Of a DNA stretch of 60,355 nucleotides, positions 27,939 to 37,718 are shown piece by piece (position 1 is the stretch's first letter; each line of letters begins with the position of its first letter). The notes beneath the pieces are model-generated. The model made no database searches. It was not told where the DNA came from and saw only the letters and a list, made by a program, of their open reading frames with translations. Source of the DNA: Bacillota bacterium (GTDB taxonomy: Bacteria; Bacillota; Clostridia; Saccharofermentanales; DTU023); the NCBI GenBank assembly GCA_023622515.1, contig JAMNZB010000001.1, positions 2,501 through 62,855 on the forward strand. Reading direction: 5' to 3'. The position numbers were made by a program, and so were the translations under genes.

Positions 27939-29656
27939 TTAACCTAGCAGTTTGCCTTTCAAAGCAGATAAGAAGGCAGCAAGGAAGGAAGCGGCATAGC
28001 TATAGGAAGCCTGGCTGGCCCGACTGGTTGCCGGAAGCTCTACCGCAGCTTGTTGCAAGCTTGTAACATCACTCTTTTCTTCCTGCTTGCCAGCGGGAGC
28101 AAGTACCACACTTTCCGTTGGCTCGGACTCGGTCACTACAAGCTTTGCTTGGCCAGTGGCCACTTGGCTGCTAGCCGCTTGGCTGGTACCCGCTTGGCTA
28201 GTGTCTACTTGGGGATCAGCCGCTAGCGGTGCTGAACTTGAAATTTTTTTCCAAATAGCCGTTAATGTATGATCCGCTTGAACAGTATATACCTCACCCG
28301 CATAATAAATGGAGCCCTGCCAATGTAAAAAGTCGTAGCCTTCTTTTGTAGGTTCAGGCAGGATGATACGGGTTCCTACAGGAAGCTTTATTTCACCTGT
28401 GGCTATTTGGTTCGCATCAACTTCAATCCATACGTCAGTACCTTCGTAGCCGAGTTTAATCTTTGCGCCGTCCTCCAGGCCCAGGTCACCGCCGTCCGGC
28501 AAATTAAACGTTACAGTCGGGTATTCGGCCGGATTTCCCTCCGATAGTTTTTGCCATTGGGCATATAAATTTACTGGTTCATTTGGAGTATTAACCTCAA
28601 TCGTAGCACCGGGCTGATAATCAGTCCCATTACCATCCTTCCAGCCGGTAAACTTATAGCCGTAGGCAAAGAATCTCTCCGGGGGAAGCTCAGAAATGGT
28701 TTCTGTAAAGGGTTCGAAACTTACGCTAGCGCCACCTTCTTCTCCTAGTGAAGCTGCTTCAGCATCTGCAGGGTAGTTCATGTCATAGCTTATGCTGTAT
28801 GTGGGGCGTTTTTCCCATTGGGCGTATAAGGTAATATTTTTATCTGCAACTGTGACTTCTGTACCCGGCTCATAAGGGTTATTATCCTGATCTATCCAGC
28901 CTGTAAGCTCATAGTTAAACGTGGCAAATTCTTCTGAATCTCTACCGGGCAAAGTGAATGGTATGCCAGCCTTAATCTCTACACAATCAGCAGCCTTACT
29001 TGTCTCTGGAAGTTGCGCATCGTTAGGATAACATGCCTCTACTATGATATAAAAAGTATCAATAAAACGAAAGGCGTAGTTATTAATCTCTGCTATGACG
29101 TCAGGATTATTCTTGGAAGCAATGGTAACCTGGACCGGAATAATATAACCTACTAAATCTCCAACTGTACTAAGACTTGCACCGTCTTGCAGATTAGCAA
29201 TTGCTTGGCCAAAAAATAATATCGCCAGTTCTTTTGCCTGAGCTTTGTTAAGATTGCCATCCTCATCGAGAAGACTCTCTTGAACATTTACAGTTGGTCC
29301 GCCGGCACCAATAGAAAAACTCACTATGTCATAAATACTGTCATCACTGAAGAGAATGTCTTCAATAGCCGTAAAAACACCTGTACCTTGAATCTCACTA
29401 ATCGGACGATTTAGGTCAGCAATACGAAATTGAATGAGTGGCTCAACTCCTTGCGCTTCATCATAGTAAAACTCCAGCTGGCCAAGACCCTGAGGTACGG
29501 TAACCCTAGCCAGGACCGCTTGAGTATTTTCTAGGAAGGCGGCTTCCAAGACCTCCGGGCTAATCTCTGCCCTCACCGGGGCAGTTAGGGGGGGGTAACT
29601 AGACCCGCGAGAAGGGCCAGGGCTAATAGAAGAACAAACTTTTTCCTTGTCCTCAT
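27939..29656 (-). CDS. Surface protein with InlB B-type repeats; signal peptide out of frame at a C8 run
   Basis: The ATG at 29656 has an AAAGGATG site and encodes a classical signal peptide (MRTRKKFVLLLALALLAG...). Translation meets TAA just after a run of eight C (minus strand, 29595-29588). One more C would join it exactly to the open frame TAPVRAEISPEVLEAAF and the rest. The mature part has an unrecognised N-terminal domain, three InlB B/Listeria-Bacteroides repeats (each ending like LYAQWEK, LYAQWQK, LTAIWKK) and a Ser/Thr/Gln/Ala-rich stretch. It ends with ELPATS, a short hydrophobic segment and KGK: a degenerate sorting signal. The frame is open upstream to 29759, but that reading gives no signal peptide. 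Phase variation, true mutation and base-call error are all possible. Confidence 0.75.
29588..29595 (-). repeat. Homopolymer of eight C (coding strand) in a signal-peptide region
   Basis: Plus strand shows g x8 after tta. The tract sits between codon 21 and the premature TAA of the surface-protein gene. A length of nine (or six) restores the full reading frame. Confidence 0.9.
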
Positions 29657-29924
29657 GTTCTACATCCTTTCTTTTGTCTCCAAAAAATGTTTGGTTTTTG
29701 ATGAATCTGAAATAAGGGCAAGCAAGTATAGCTATATCCTGCTTGTTTTCAGTTCTCAAATAATATTATTAAATAAACATTAAAAGTATATCAAGCAATT
29801 TAATTATATTCAAGAACAAAAGAATTTGCATTGTTGTGTATTTTCTTACGAATAGGATGAGGACTATTGTTTTTATAATCTAAGGGCACCGAAGCTTTAC
29901 AGCACCTTATCTCGGCTATTTTGG
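29657..29924. other. Region upstream of the surface-protein gene; no further gene seen
   Basis: AT-rich sequence up to the lysS terminator. The minus-strand promoter of the surface-protein gene should be here, but no convincing hexamer pair was found. The minus-strand frame open to 29759 is the out-of-frame extension described for that gene. Confidence 0.4.
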
Positions 29925-29961
29925 GAAAAAGAAAAAGGAGGGGAGTAAATTACTCCTCTCC
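29925..29961 (-). terminator. Terminator of the guaB-greA-lysS region
   Basis: On the minus strand a 12-bp stem (29961-29950 with 29948-29937; one mismatch-type G-U pair) has a minimal loop and is followed by TTTTTCTTTTT. It lies 120 bp after the lysS stop. Confidence 0.85.
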
Positions 29962-30082
29962 GTTCCATTGCGCTCCTAATATTGGCTATTTAATTCCGTC
30001 AGAATCTACATATTTAGTAACTAAAAATACAAAACTTTAAACGAATAATTGATCACAAACATGATGACCAACATGCATGATT

Positions 30083-32017
30083 TTAATACAGCTTTGCCCC
30101 TGCAGGTATGTGGTCATCTAAAATCAAAAGATTCAGGGCTTCTTTTCCCTCATACTCGTAGACCGCGGAGATAACCATCCCCTGAGATGGTAGACCCATC
30201 ATTTTCCTTTCCGGCAGATTAGTTATAGCAACCAGGGTTTTTCCGATTAGGTCTTCCGCCCGGTAGTATTCCTTAATACCTGAAAGGATGATTCGCTCTG
30301 TTCCCGAGCCGTCGTCCAGGGTGAATTTTAATAGTTTCTTAGATTTTGGCACTTCTTCACAGTTCAAAACTTTTACCACTCTGAAGTCTGATTTCGAGAA
30401 TGTTTCAAAGTCAACCAGGTCTTCAAAGAGGGGTTCAACTTTTAGCTTAGACAGGTCCAGCTCTTTTAATTTGCTTGCAGTTTGCTCAGGGGCTTTGCTG
30501 CTTTTCTCACTAGAAGCTTGATTTTCAGGGCTTTGTCCACTCAAGGGCTTCATTGTCGGGAACAAGAGGACATCACGAATGGACGGATTATCAGTTAAAA
30601 GCATAACTAGGCGGTCAACACCAATCCCTAAACCACCGGTTGGTACCATACCGTATTCCAGGGCTTCAACAAACTCTTCGTCCGGAAGGTTAGCCTCATC
30701 GTCGCCCTCTTCCCTTCTTCTGAGCTGGTCGGCAAAGCGCTCTCTTTGGTCGCGGGGGTCGTTTAGTTCAGAGTAAGAATTACCGTATTCCATACCGGCA
30801 ATAAAGAGCTCAAAACGCTCAACGATACGGTCAGAACCCGGTTTTTTCTTTGTCAGGGGTGATACCTCAATGGGATAGTCATAAATGAAGGTGGGCTGGA
30901 CTATTTGCTTTTCACAGAATTCTTCAAAGAAAAGATTCATGATATCGCCAACAGCAAAAGATTCATCCAGATCCTTTAGCCCTCTTTCTTTCGCCAGCTT
31001 ATGGGCTTCTTCATTATCTGTAATCGTTGAGAAGTCCACACCACAGTATTCTTTAATGATGTCGTTCATGGTAATTCTGCGGAAAGGGGGTGTTAAGTCA
31101 ATGGACCTGCCGTTATACTCGATAAGCAGCTTACCGTCATTCACCGCCTTACAGCACTCGGAAATAAGTTCTTCCGTGAGCTCCATCATCCCTTCATAGT
31201 CAGTATAGGCTTCATAAAGCTCAATCATGGTAAATTCCGGATTATGGCGGGTGCTAATCCCCTCATTACGGAAGTTGCGCCCGATTTCATAGACACGATC
31301 CAGTCCGCCGATAATGAGCCTCTTTAAGAATAACTCCGGTGAAACACGTAAAAACAAGTCAATATCGAGGGCATTATGGTGGGTAATGAAAGGCCTTGCC
31401 GTTGCTCCACCGGCAATAGTTTGTAAAATAGGGGTTTCCACCTCAACATAATCTTTTTCATCCAAGACCCGGCGCAGCGTAGAGATAACCTTAGAGCGAT
31501 TTACAAAAGTCTCGTGGACCTCCGGATTAACAATTAAATCCAAATAACGTTTACGGTATCTGGTGTCCACATCCTGGAGACCATGAAATTTTTCAGGCAA
31601 GGGGCGCAAACATTTGGAAAGGAGGGTGTATTTTTTATTACGAATCGAAATTTCACCCTTATTCGTACGGAAGACTTCACCCTCAACGGCAACCAGGTCG
31701 CCAACATCAAGGGCCAGCCATCTCGCATAATCCTCTTTACCCAGTTCATCTTGTTTTGTGAAAATTTGAATTCGTCCCGTCTTGTCCTGGAGGTCACCAA
31801 AGGATACCTTGCCCATTCCGCGCTTGCTCATCAGGCGCCCGCAAACATAGACATAGCTGTTCTCATACTTATCGAAATGCTTGATAATATCGCGGCTAAA
31901 GCTGTCTTGTTTGGCCTTTGTCTCATGGAAGGGGAAAGAGCCCTCCTGTTCAAGTTCTTCCAGTTTTTCAAGGCGAATTTGCTCTTGTTCGCCCCAGTTT
32001 TTCAAATTTTCACTCAT
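30083..32017 (-). CDS. lysS: Lysyl-tRNA synthetase with fused C-terminal tRNA-binding domain
   Basis: Class II synthetase that charges tRNA-Lys. The 644-residue product has an OB anticodon-binding domain ([15 protein letters not shown]), motif 2 ([20 protein letters not shown]) and motif 3 ([15 protein letters not shown]), ending at about residue 490 where normal LysS stops. A low-complexity linker leads to an extra domain of about 110 residues ([40 protein letters not shown]). This is the Trbp111/EMAP-II-type domain normally fused to MetRS. The extra domain probably raises tRNA affinity. greA lies 32 bp upstream. Confidence 0.95.
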   Translation of the reverse strand: MSENLKNWGEQEQIRLEKLEELEQEGSFPFHETKAKQDSFSRDIIKHFDKYENSYVYVCGRLMSKRGMGKVSFGDLQDKTGRIQIFTKQDELGKEDYARWLALDVGDLVAVEGEVFRTNKGEISIRNKKYTLLSKCLRPLPEKFHGLQDVDTRYRKRYLDLIVNPEVHETFVNRSKVISTLRRVLDEKDYVEVETPILQTIAGGATARPFITHHNALDIDLFLRVSPELFLKRLIIGGLDRVYEIGRNFRNEGISTRHNPEFTMIELYEAYTDYEGMMELTEELISECCKAVNDGKLLIEYNGRSIDLTPPFRRITMNDIIKEYCGVDFSTITDNEEAHKLAKERGLKDLDESFAVGDIMNLFFEEFCEKQIVQPTFIYDYPIEVSPLTKKKPGSDRIVERFELFIAGMEYGNSYSELNDPRDQRERFADQLRRREEGDDEANLPDEEFVEALEYGMVPTGGLGIGVDRLVMLLTDNPSIRDVLLFPTMKPLSGQSPENQASSEKSSKAPEQTASKLKELDLSKLKVEPLFEDLVDFETFSKSDFRVVKVLNCEEVPKSKKLLKFTLDDGSGTERIILSGIKEYYRAEDLIGKTLVAITNLPERKMMGLPSQGMVISAVYEYEGKEALNLLILDDHIPAGAKLY

Positions 32018-32049
32018 TCTTTTTCTCCTAAAAATTTTGACAGATAAAG

Positions 32050-32529
32050 CTAATTCTTACCAATACGCAAAACCTTGTACTCAATAACGCCGATAGGGGT
32101 TTTGACCTTCACAATATCATTTTTCTTTGCACCGAGGATGGCTAATCCTACCGGTGATTCACTAGAGATTTTGCACTTGGAAATATCTTCTTCATGCGGA
32201 CTAACAAGCATATATTCCTGTTTTTCATCCATTTCAATATCAAGGATTTCTACAACAGATCCTAAGGACACTCTTGTTTTTAAGATATTTTTTTCTTCAA
32301 TGACTTTTGCATTTTTTAAGATATTTTCAATTTCGGCAATACGACTTTCATTAGCAGATTGAGCCTCTTTGGCGTCATCGTACTCTGAGTTTTCAGAAAG
32401 GTCTCCTTGAGCTCTGGCCTCCTTTAATCGCTCGGCGATTTCGAGGGAAACAGTCGTCTTTCTCGTCTCAAGTTCTTCTTGTAACTCACGAATACCTTCT
32501 GAAGTCATTTCATATAATTCTTTTGCCAT
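32050..32529 (-). CDS. greA: Transcription elongation factor GreA
   Basis: Rescues backtracked RNA polymerase by stimulating transcript cleavage. The 159-residue product has the N-terminal coiled coil with the acidic tip ([17 protein letters not shown]) and the C-terminal FKBP-like domain ([20 protein letters not shown]). I use the ATG at 32529, which has a GAGGAAT site; five extra codons upstream are open. It lies between guaB and lysS, and the greA-lysS pairing is common in Firmicutes. Confidence 0.95.
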   Translation of the reverse strand: MAKELYEMTSEGIRELQEELETRKTTVSLEIAERLKEARAQGDLSENSEYDDAKEAQSANESRIAEIENILKNAKVIEEKNILKTRVSLGSVVEILDIEMDEKQEYMLVSPHEEDISKCKISSESPVGLAILGAKKNDIVKVKTPIGVIEYKVLRIGKN

Positions 32530-32621
32530 TAATTTATTCCTCACAATCTATTTACTACATCTACTTACTGCATCTCATGCGCCAAGCTGCACTGAGCACC
32601 GGTTTAAAACAAGAGCCAAGT

Positions 32622-34127
32622 TTAATGGCGGCCATCACTTTCTTTACGGATGACATCATGGGCACCGCCCTCTACGATACTGGTCGGCGATACAATGACG
32701 AGTCTTGCCTTTTCTTGAAATTCCGGAATACTTGTGGACCCACAAGAAACCATTGTCGCAATCATTTTTGCCGTTGTCATATCAAGATTTTCTTTCAGCG
32801 AACCGGCATAGGGCACATAGGAGTCTACCCCTTCTTCAAAGTGCCTGCCCTGCCCCTGTCCATCATCATAGCGGGCCCAGTTCCTTGCCCTATTGGAGCC
32901 CTCTCCCCAGTACTCTTTAACATAATTACCTTTATAAACGAGGCGTTGGCCGGGGGCCTCGTCAAAACGAGAAAAATAGCGACCAAGCATCAGGAAGTCT
33001 GCCCCCATAGCCAGGGCCAGGGTCATGTGGTAGTCATGGACAATTCCTCCATCGGAACAAAGAGGAATATAAACACCGGTTTCTTCAAACCATTTATCCC
33101 TTGCTTCAGCCACAGCAATAACAGCTGAAGCCTGCCCTTGTCCAATCCCCTTTTGCTCACGGGTAATACAAATAGAACCGCCGCCAATACCTACTTTAAT
33201 GAAGTCGGCACCGGCTTGGGCTAAATAGCGGAAGCCCTCTGCATCAACAACATTTCCGGCACCGACAATGACCTCATCGCCATACTGCTCACGGATCCAG
33301 TGGATGGTTTTTTCTTGCCAGACAGAAAAACCGTCCGACGAGTCAATACAGAGAACATCGGCCCCGGCTTCAAGAAGAGCGGGAACTCTTTCTTTGTAGT
33401 CTCTGGTATTAATACCTGCACCACAAAGCAAGCGCTTTTTTGAATCTAACAGTTCATAGGGATTTTCTTTATGTTCATCATAGTCTTTGCGGAAAACTAA
33501 GGAAACCAGATTACCCTCATTGTCGATAATGGGTAATTGGTTTAACTTGTTATCCCAGATAATGTCGTTGGCCTCACTAAGGGTGATCCCATCTTTACCT
33601 ACGATAAGCTGGTCAATCGGCGTCATAAAGTCCTTGATTTTTGTATCGGTTGAAAGGCGGCTGATTCTATAGTCCCGGGAAGTAACAATGCCCAACAATT
33701 TTCCGTTCGAACTACCGTCATCCGTAATGGCTACGGTAGAGTGTCTCTTACGTTCTTTTAGAGCTAATATGTCTGCCAGCGTATCTTCAGGGGTCAGATT
33801 ACTATCACTGATAACAAAACCGGCTTTGTAGCCTTTCACTTTTGCAATCATGGCCGCTTGACTCGCTATACTCTGGGAGGCATAAATGAAGGAAAGTCCT
33901 CCTCTTCTGGCCAGGGCTATCGCCATGTTATCATCAGAAACAGCCTGCATGATGGCAGAAGTAAAAGGGATGTTTAAACTCAAGGGGCATTCCTCTTCCC
34001 CCTTGCGAAATTTTGTTAACGGTGTCTTTAAGCTAACATTATCCGGTGTGCAGTCTTCTGAAGTTAAATTCGGAACAAGTAAAAACTCACTAAAAGTACG
34101 AGACAACTCATTAAATATGTAGGCCAT
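32622..34127 (-). CDS. guaB: IMP dehydrogenase, Tritrichomonas-like subtype
   Basis: Oxidises IMP to XMP, the committed step of GMP synthesis. The 501-residue product has a TIM barrel interrupted by two CBS domains (about residues 95-215; [21 protein letters not shown]). The catalytic loop reads [18 protein letters not shown], with the active Cys in SICITR where most bacteria have SICTTR. The flap has [17 protein letters not shown] with the Arg-Tyr pair. These sequences match the divergent IMPDH type known from the protist Tritrichomonas foetus. A strong promoter with a palindrome at the transcription start lies about 75-100 bp upstream. Confidence 0.93.
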   Translation of the reverse strand: MAYIFNELSRTFSEFLLVPNLTSEDCTPDNVSLKTPLTKFRKGEEECPLSLNIPFTSAIMQAVSDDNMAIALARRGGLSFIYASQSIASQAAMIAKVKGYKAGFVISDSNLTPEDTLADILALKERKRHSTVAITDDGSSNGKLLGIVTSRDYRISRLSTDTKIKDFMTPIDQLIVGKDGITLSEANDIIWDNKLNQLPIIDNEGNLVSLVFRKDYDEHKENPYELLDSKKRLLCGAGINTRDYKERVPALLEAGADVLCIDSSDGFSVWQEKTIHWIREQYGDEVIVGAGNVVDAEGFRYLAQAGADFIKVGIGGGSICITREQKGIGQGQASAVIAVAEARDKWFEETGVYIPLCSDGGIVHDYHMTLALAMGADFLMLGRYFSRFDEAPGQRLVYKGNYVKEYWGEGSNRARNWARYDDGQGQGRHFEEGVDSYVPYAGSLKENLDMTTAKMIATMVSCGSTSIPEFQEKARLVIVSPTSIVEGGAHDVIRKESDGRH

Positions 34128-34186
34128 TTCTCTTCCTCTCTCTTTTCATTTCTGATGCCAAAATGCAGCGTTTCAAGCTAATCCTA

Positions 34187-34230
34187 GACTAATACTTAGT
34201 CATTTTAAGTAACTGTACTTTTACTGTCAA
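34187..34230 (-). promoter_or_regulatory. guaB promoter with palindromic operator candidate
   Basis: On the minus strand TTGACA (34230-34225) and TAAAAT (34207-34202) are 17 bp apart. Directly downstream a perfect 15-base palindrome, GACTAATACTTAGTC (34201-34187), covers the expected transcription start, where a repressor would block initiation. Confidence 0.65.
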
Positions 34231-34395
34231 TCGGTCAGGCTACTTTTCAAGCAAAGCTTGCTATTAGATAAGGTAAATAAGCAAATCTGATAGAAAGAAA
34301 ATAGTCAGTCAGCTTCGGTACCCAACTTGTCCTATCCCGCTGTATTATTGTAAAGAGTGAAGTAGCATCGGGATTCATGGTATAATTGCTCCGAT

Positions 34396-34992
34396 TTACA
34401 GATCATCAAGCAATAAATCCTTTCGCAGGAACTCAACTGCCTCGTTGTAGTTGCGCCTGAGCATAGCCTCAACCAGCTCTTCGTGGTAAGAAACATAATT
34501 ACTAAAACGGTTGGCATGAATCGCGGTCATGGCATAACGAGTCATATAGTCTAAATACGGGCGCAAGGCATCGTAGATGTACTCATTTCCCGATAGTCGT
34601 GCAATTTGCAGATGAAAGAGACTCGTGACCGTTTGCTCGGGGCTATCTAAACTTCCCCCATCACGCAGAATCTCACGTAATTGCTCTATTTGTTCATCAG
34701 AGCAGTTTTCAATCACCAAGCGGATGGAAAGTTGCTCAATCTGGAAACGGACCTGCTGGATTTTCACCAGTTGCGCCGCAGTAATATCTGTTACCAAGTA
34801 GCCCTTCCGTGGGAAACTTTGCAAATATTTCTCGGTGCACAATTTTTGCAGCGCCTCACGCGCTGTTAGACGGTTAACGGCAAAACGCTGTGCGACGGCT
34901 TGCTCTAAAATCAGCTCGTCAGACGCAATTTCACCGGTAATAATTTCCCGGCGTATAGCGTTATAAACATCAGCAGCAGTATTTTTTGACAA
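34396..34992 (-). CDS. GntR-family regulator with FCD domain (first of a divergent pair)
   Basis: 198 residues. An N-terminal winged helix (VYNAIRREIITGEI, LTAREALQKL, YLQSFPRKGYLV) is followed by an FCD-type helical ligand domain (FHLQIARLSGNEYIY, HEELVEAMLRRNYNEA), as in the FadR subfamily. Such proteins usually sense small organic acids or amino-acid derivatives and repress the adjacent operon. The start is a TTG with a GAGGT site. It faces a second GntR gene with only 42 bp between the two start codons. Confidence 0.88.
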   Translation of the reverse strand: MSKNTAADVYNAIRREIITGEIASDELILEQAVAQRFAVNRLTAREALQKLCTEKYLQSFPRKGYLVTDITAAQLVKIQQVRFQIEQLSIRLVIENCSDEQIEQLREILRDGGSLDSPEQTVTSLFHLQIARLSGNEYIYDALRPYLDYMTRYAMTAIHANRFSNYVSYHEELVEAMLRRNYNEAVEFLRKDLLLDDL

Positions 34993-35034
34993 ATCCGTTA
35001 CCTCAACACAAAAGAAATGGGGGTATAAAACAGT

Positions 35035-35604
35035 ATGACACTGTCGGAAAAAGTTTATCTAAAAATCAGAGAGGATGTCAATACACTTGTCTTTAGCGGT
35101 AACGAATTTTTAAACGAAAAGGCACTTGCTGAGCGTTATGGGGTCAGTAAGGCACCTGTGCGTGCAGCGCTCCACCGTCTATGTATGGAAAACATCCTTA
35201 TTAGCTATCCACGCAAAGGATATCTGATTGTAACTTTAACAGATGCACAATTTCAGCAGGCTCAGCAGCTGCGTGTGCTTAACGAATGTTATGCTTTAAA
35301 ATTGCTAAGCAGCAAGGCCACTCGTGAGAACTTGTTAGAATTACGCGAGCTTGCTGCCCAAGGTGAGGGGGCGAAAGGAAATATGGATTTCCATCTGGCT
35401 CTTGGCCGCCTAACCGATAATCGTTTTGTCGAAGATGTCATTCGCAACCTGCTTTGTGCTGTAACACGTACACTGAGTATACATCTTTTCGATAAAAACA
35501 TAACAAGTTTCCGGGCTGCTCATCTTGCTGTGGTTGATGCACTGTTAGCCGGTAATTTGGCAGACGCTAAACAGTACCTAACTGAAGACATCCTCCAGCC
35601 ATAA
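35035..35604 (+). CDS. GntR-family regulator with FCD domain (second of a divergent pair)
   Basis: 189 residues with the same plan as its divergent neighbour: a winged helix (VYLKIREDVNTL, YGVSKAPVRAALHRLC, ILISYPRKGYLI) and a small FCD domain (DFHLALGRLTDNRFVED, AHLAVVDALLAGN). The two proteins share motifs such as PRKGYL, so they are probably paralogues. It precedes the peptide-transport operon by 245 bp and is its most likely regulator. The ATG has a GGGGG-containing upstream site. Confidence 0.88.
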   Translation: MTLSEKVYLKIREDVNTLVFSGNEFLNEKALAERYGVSKAPVRAALHRLCMENILISYPRKGYLIVTLTDAQFQQAQQLRVLNECYALKLLSSKATRENLLELRELAAQGEGAKGNMDFHLALGRLTDNRFVEDVIRNLLCAVTRTLSIHLFDKNITSFRAAHLAVVDALLAGNLADAKQYLTEDILQP

Positions 35605-35681
35605 CCTCCCTATTTAATCGAACAAATCTCTCTTTTCTTTGCCAAAAGTCTCTATCTTCTAGTTTGTATGCGCACTTTTTC

Positions 35682-35716
35682 AAGTAAAGAAGCATAAGTC
35701 GTTAATTCTTTTACTT
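35682..35716. repeat. Inverted repeat between the GntR gene and the peptide operon
   Basis: AAGTAAAGAA (35682-35691) and TTCTTTTACTT (35706-35716) are inverted copies apart from one extra base. No T-run follows, so an operator for the GntR pair is as likely as a terminator. Confidence 0.4.
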
Positions 35717-35756
35717 ATCAGTAATTATTTTTATACAATATTTCGGTAAATTATCA

Positions 35757-35785
35757 TTGACAGATAAAATTTTTGGTGCTATTGT
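35757..35785 (+). promoter_or_regulatory. Promoter of the peptide-catabolism operon
   Basis: Perfect TTGACA (35757-35762) and TATTGT (35780-35785), 17 bp apart, about 65 bp before the binding-protein start codon. Confidence 0.7.
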
Positions 35786-35849
35786 TACGCTAATTCACTG
35801 AAATGTTCAGAAACTAATTTCGCAAAAACAAAACCGGGAGGAAAAAGCA

Positions 35850-37640
35850 ATGAAAAAGCTTATTTCATTTACACTCGTGCTACTAATGGTGCTTACCATG
35901 CTAGCCGGTTGCAGTAGTCAGAAATCTGGCGCTAGCAAGGAAGATACTAAAAAAGAGCAAAGCACAACCAAGGACTCAAAAGTTGTAGAGCGTACTACTC
36001 AGGCTGAAGAGAAGACAGAAACAAGTACTCAGGATGAGGATAAGACACAAGCAACCACTGAGACTGCAGAAGATACAGAAAGCACCCCTAAGGAAATTCG
36101 CATCGGCCGTCCTTATGACGCCACCACGCTGGATCCTCATAACGGTAATGACGATGGTTCTTACAATGTAATAAAATATCTCTCCGAAGGTCTTGTTCGC
36201 GATAAAGGCGGTATCATTGTTCCCGGTATTGCTGAGCGCTGGGAGATAAGCGAAGATGGGCTTGAGATTATTTTTTACCTGCGTGAAGATGCTTGCTGGA
36301 GCGACGGAACAGCTTTAACAGCAGAGGACTTCCGCTACAGTTTCCTACGCTTGCTTGATCCGGCTGTCGGTTATAACTACTGCGAATCAGCTTATCTCTT
36401 TAAAAACGGTGAAAAATATTTTAACGGCGAAGCAACCGCGGATGAAGTAGGTATTGAAGTTATTGATGACCATACGCTCAAAATCATCCGCGAGAAGAGC
36501 AGTATTGAAACACTTAACCAACTTTCCGCTACCGCTTTCCTCCCCATTCGTAAGGATGTTGCTGAAGAACACGGGATTGCTTACGGCGCTGAAGTAAAGA
36601 AACTTATGACAAATGGGCCTTTTACACTGGCTTCTTGGGCACACGATTCCGAAATGGTTCTTGTTAAAAATGAAAACTACTGGGATAAAGAATCCATCAA
36701 TCTTGATAAAATTACAATGGTTCTCGGTGTCTCCGGTGAAACCGCCGTTGACATGATGCTCGCCGGACAACTTGACCTAATTCAAAATGGCGATAAAACT
36801 CAAGTTGATACCCTTACTGATGCAGGCTTTACCGCTGAGCTCTTTGCATCCGGCTACCAGTGTATTCATACAAATTCCGCCGGTCGCAACGAGGAGACCG
36901 CCCGTTTCATGAGCAACTCCAACTTCCGCCGGGCACTAAATCTCACCATTAATCGCGAAGCTATTATTGCCTCTGCACTCAAAAGTTGTGAACCCACCTT
37001 CCGCATTTCCTCACCCAGCGATATGGGTGTAAAGGATACTATGCATAAAGAGTACCCCTTTCAAGGCTGGCCTACCGCAGGCGACTCCGCCAAAGCAAAA
37101 GAATACTTCGAACTGGCTCTGGAGGAACTTAACTGCACAGTTGAAGATATTCCCGAACTATCCATGCTTTGCTTTGATTCTGAAAGCTCAATGACCATTT
37201 TACAGGCGGCACAGGATATGCTATTAACCAACCTTGGCATTAAGTGCAGCATCGACCCTCAACCTATCCAACAGATGATTGGCAAGGCAATCGGCGGAGA
37301 CTGGGATTTTTGGTACGGCGGTATGACTCGCGGTACGATGGACTGGCTCAGCTCCGGCAGTGTTGCCGCAGGCTTTCACTCCGATCCTGCAGCAGATAGC
37401 TACGGTACCTACAACTACTGCAATGAAGAATTTAACGAGCTATACAACAAAGCCATTGTCACGCTGGACATCAAAGAACGTAAAGATTTATTGTTTGAAA
37501 TGGAAAAAATCCTATGCGACGACCCAGCCACTATCATGGTTGGCTGGAACCGCAGCTTTGTGGTAAGCAAGCCGGCACTAAGCGGCCTTATCATCAGCGG
37601 CGGTGAAGCTGACTATACCTATATGGACCTAACAAAATAA
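35850..37640 (+). CDS. Oligopeptide/dipeptide ABC transporter substrate-binding lipoprotein
   Basis: 596 residues. The lipoprotein signal (MKKLISFTLVLLMVLTMLAGC) puts the lipid-modified Cys at residue 21. A charged, Lys/Glu/Thr-rich tether of about 65 residues follows, then an SBP_bac_5 (OppA/DppA) domain with IRIGRPYDATTLDPH, FYLREDACWSDGTALTAEDF and NFRRALNLTINREAI. It binds peptides outside the cell and delivers them to the permeases encoded just downstream. The site is GGGAGG. It is the first gene of the operon; an attenuator-like hairpin lies 16 bp after its stop. Confidence 0.93.
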   Translation: MKKLISFTLVLLMVLTMLAGCSSQKSGASKEDTKKEQSTTKDSKVVERTTQAEEKTETSTQDEDKTQATTETAEDTESTPKEIRIGRPYDATTLDPHNGNDDGSYNVIKYLSEGLVRDKGGIIVPGIAERWEISEDGLEIIFYLREDACWSDGTALTAEDFRYSFLRLLDPAVGYNYCESAYLFKNGEKYFNGEATADEVGIEVIDDHTLKIIREKSSIETLNQLSATAFLPIRKDVAEEHGIAYGAEVKKLMTNGPFTLASWAHDSEMVLVKNENYWDKESINLDKITMVLGVSGETAVDMMLAGQLDLIQNGDKTQVDTLTDAGFTAELFASGYQCIHTNSAGRNEETARFMSNSNFRRALNLTINREAIIASALKSCEPTFRISSPSDMGVKDTMHKEYPFQGWPTAGDSAKAKEYFELALEELNCTVEDIPELSMLCFDSESSMTILQAAQDMLLTNLGIKCSIDPQPIQQMIGKAIGGDWDFWYGGMTRGTMDWLSSGSVAAGFHSDPAADSYGTYNYCNEEFNELYNKAIVTLDIKERKDLLFEMEKILCDDPATIMVGWNRSFVVSKPALSGLIISGGEADYTYMDLTK

Positions 37641-37656
37641 TGTACAACTCCTACTG

Positions 37657-37699
37657 TCCGCCGGGATCTCTAAGATTTCGGCGGATTCTTTATCTATTT
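37657..37699 (+). terminator. Attenuator-like hairpin between binding protein and permease
   Basis: TCCGCCG (37657-37663) pairs with CGGCGGA (37679-37685), followed by a T-rich stretch ttctttatctattttg. It sits inside the operon, so partial termination would give more binding protein than permease. Confidence 0.65.
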
Positions 37700-37718
37700 T
37701 GTCTTTTGGGAGGAGCTT

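Noticed and set aside
29657-29759. Start of the surface protein at 29759 instead of 29656
   Set aside because: That frame gives no signal peptide and no site, while the ATG at 29656 gives a textbook signal peptide in the other frame; the C8 run explains the break.
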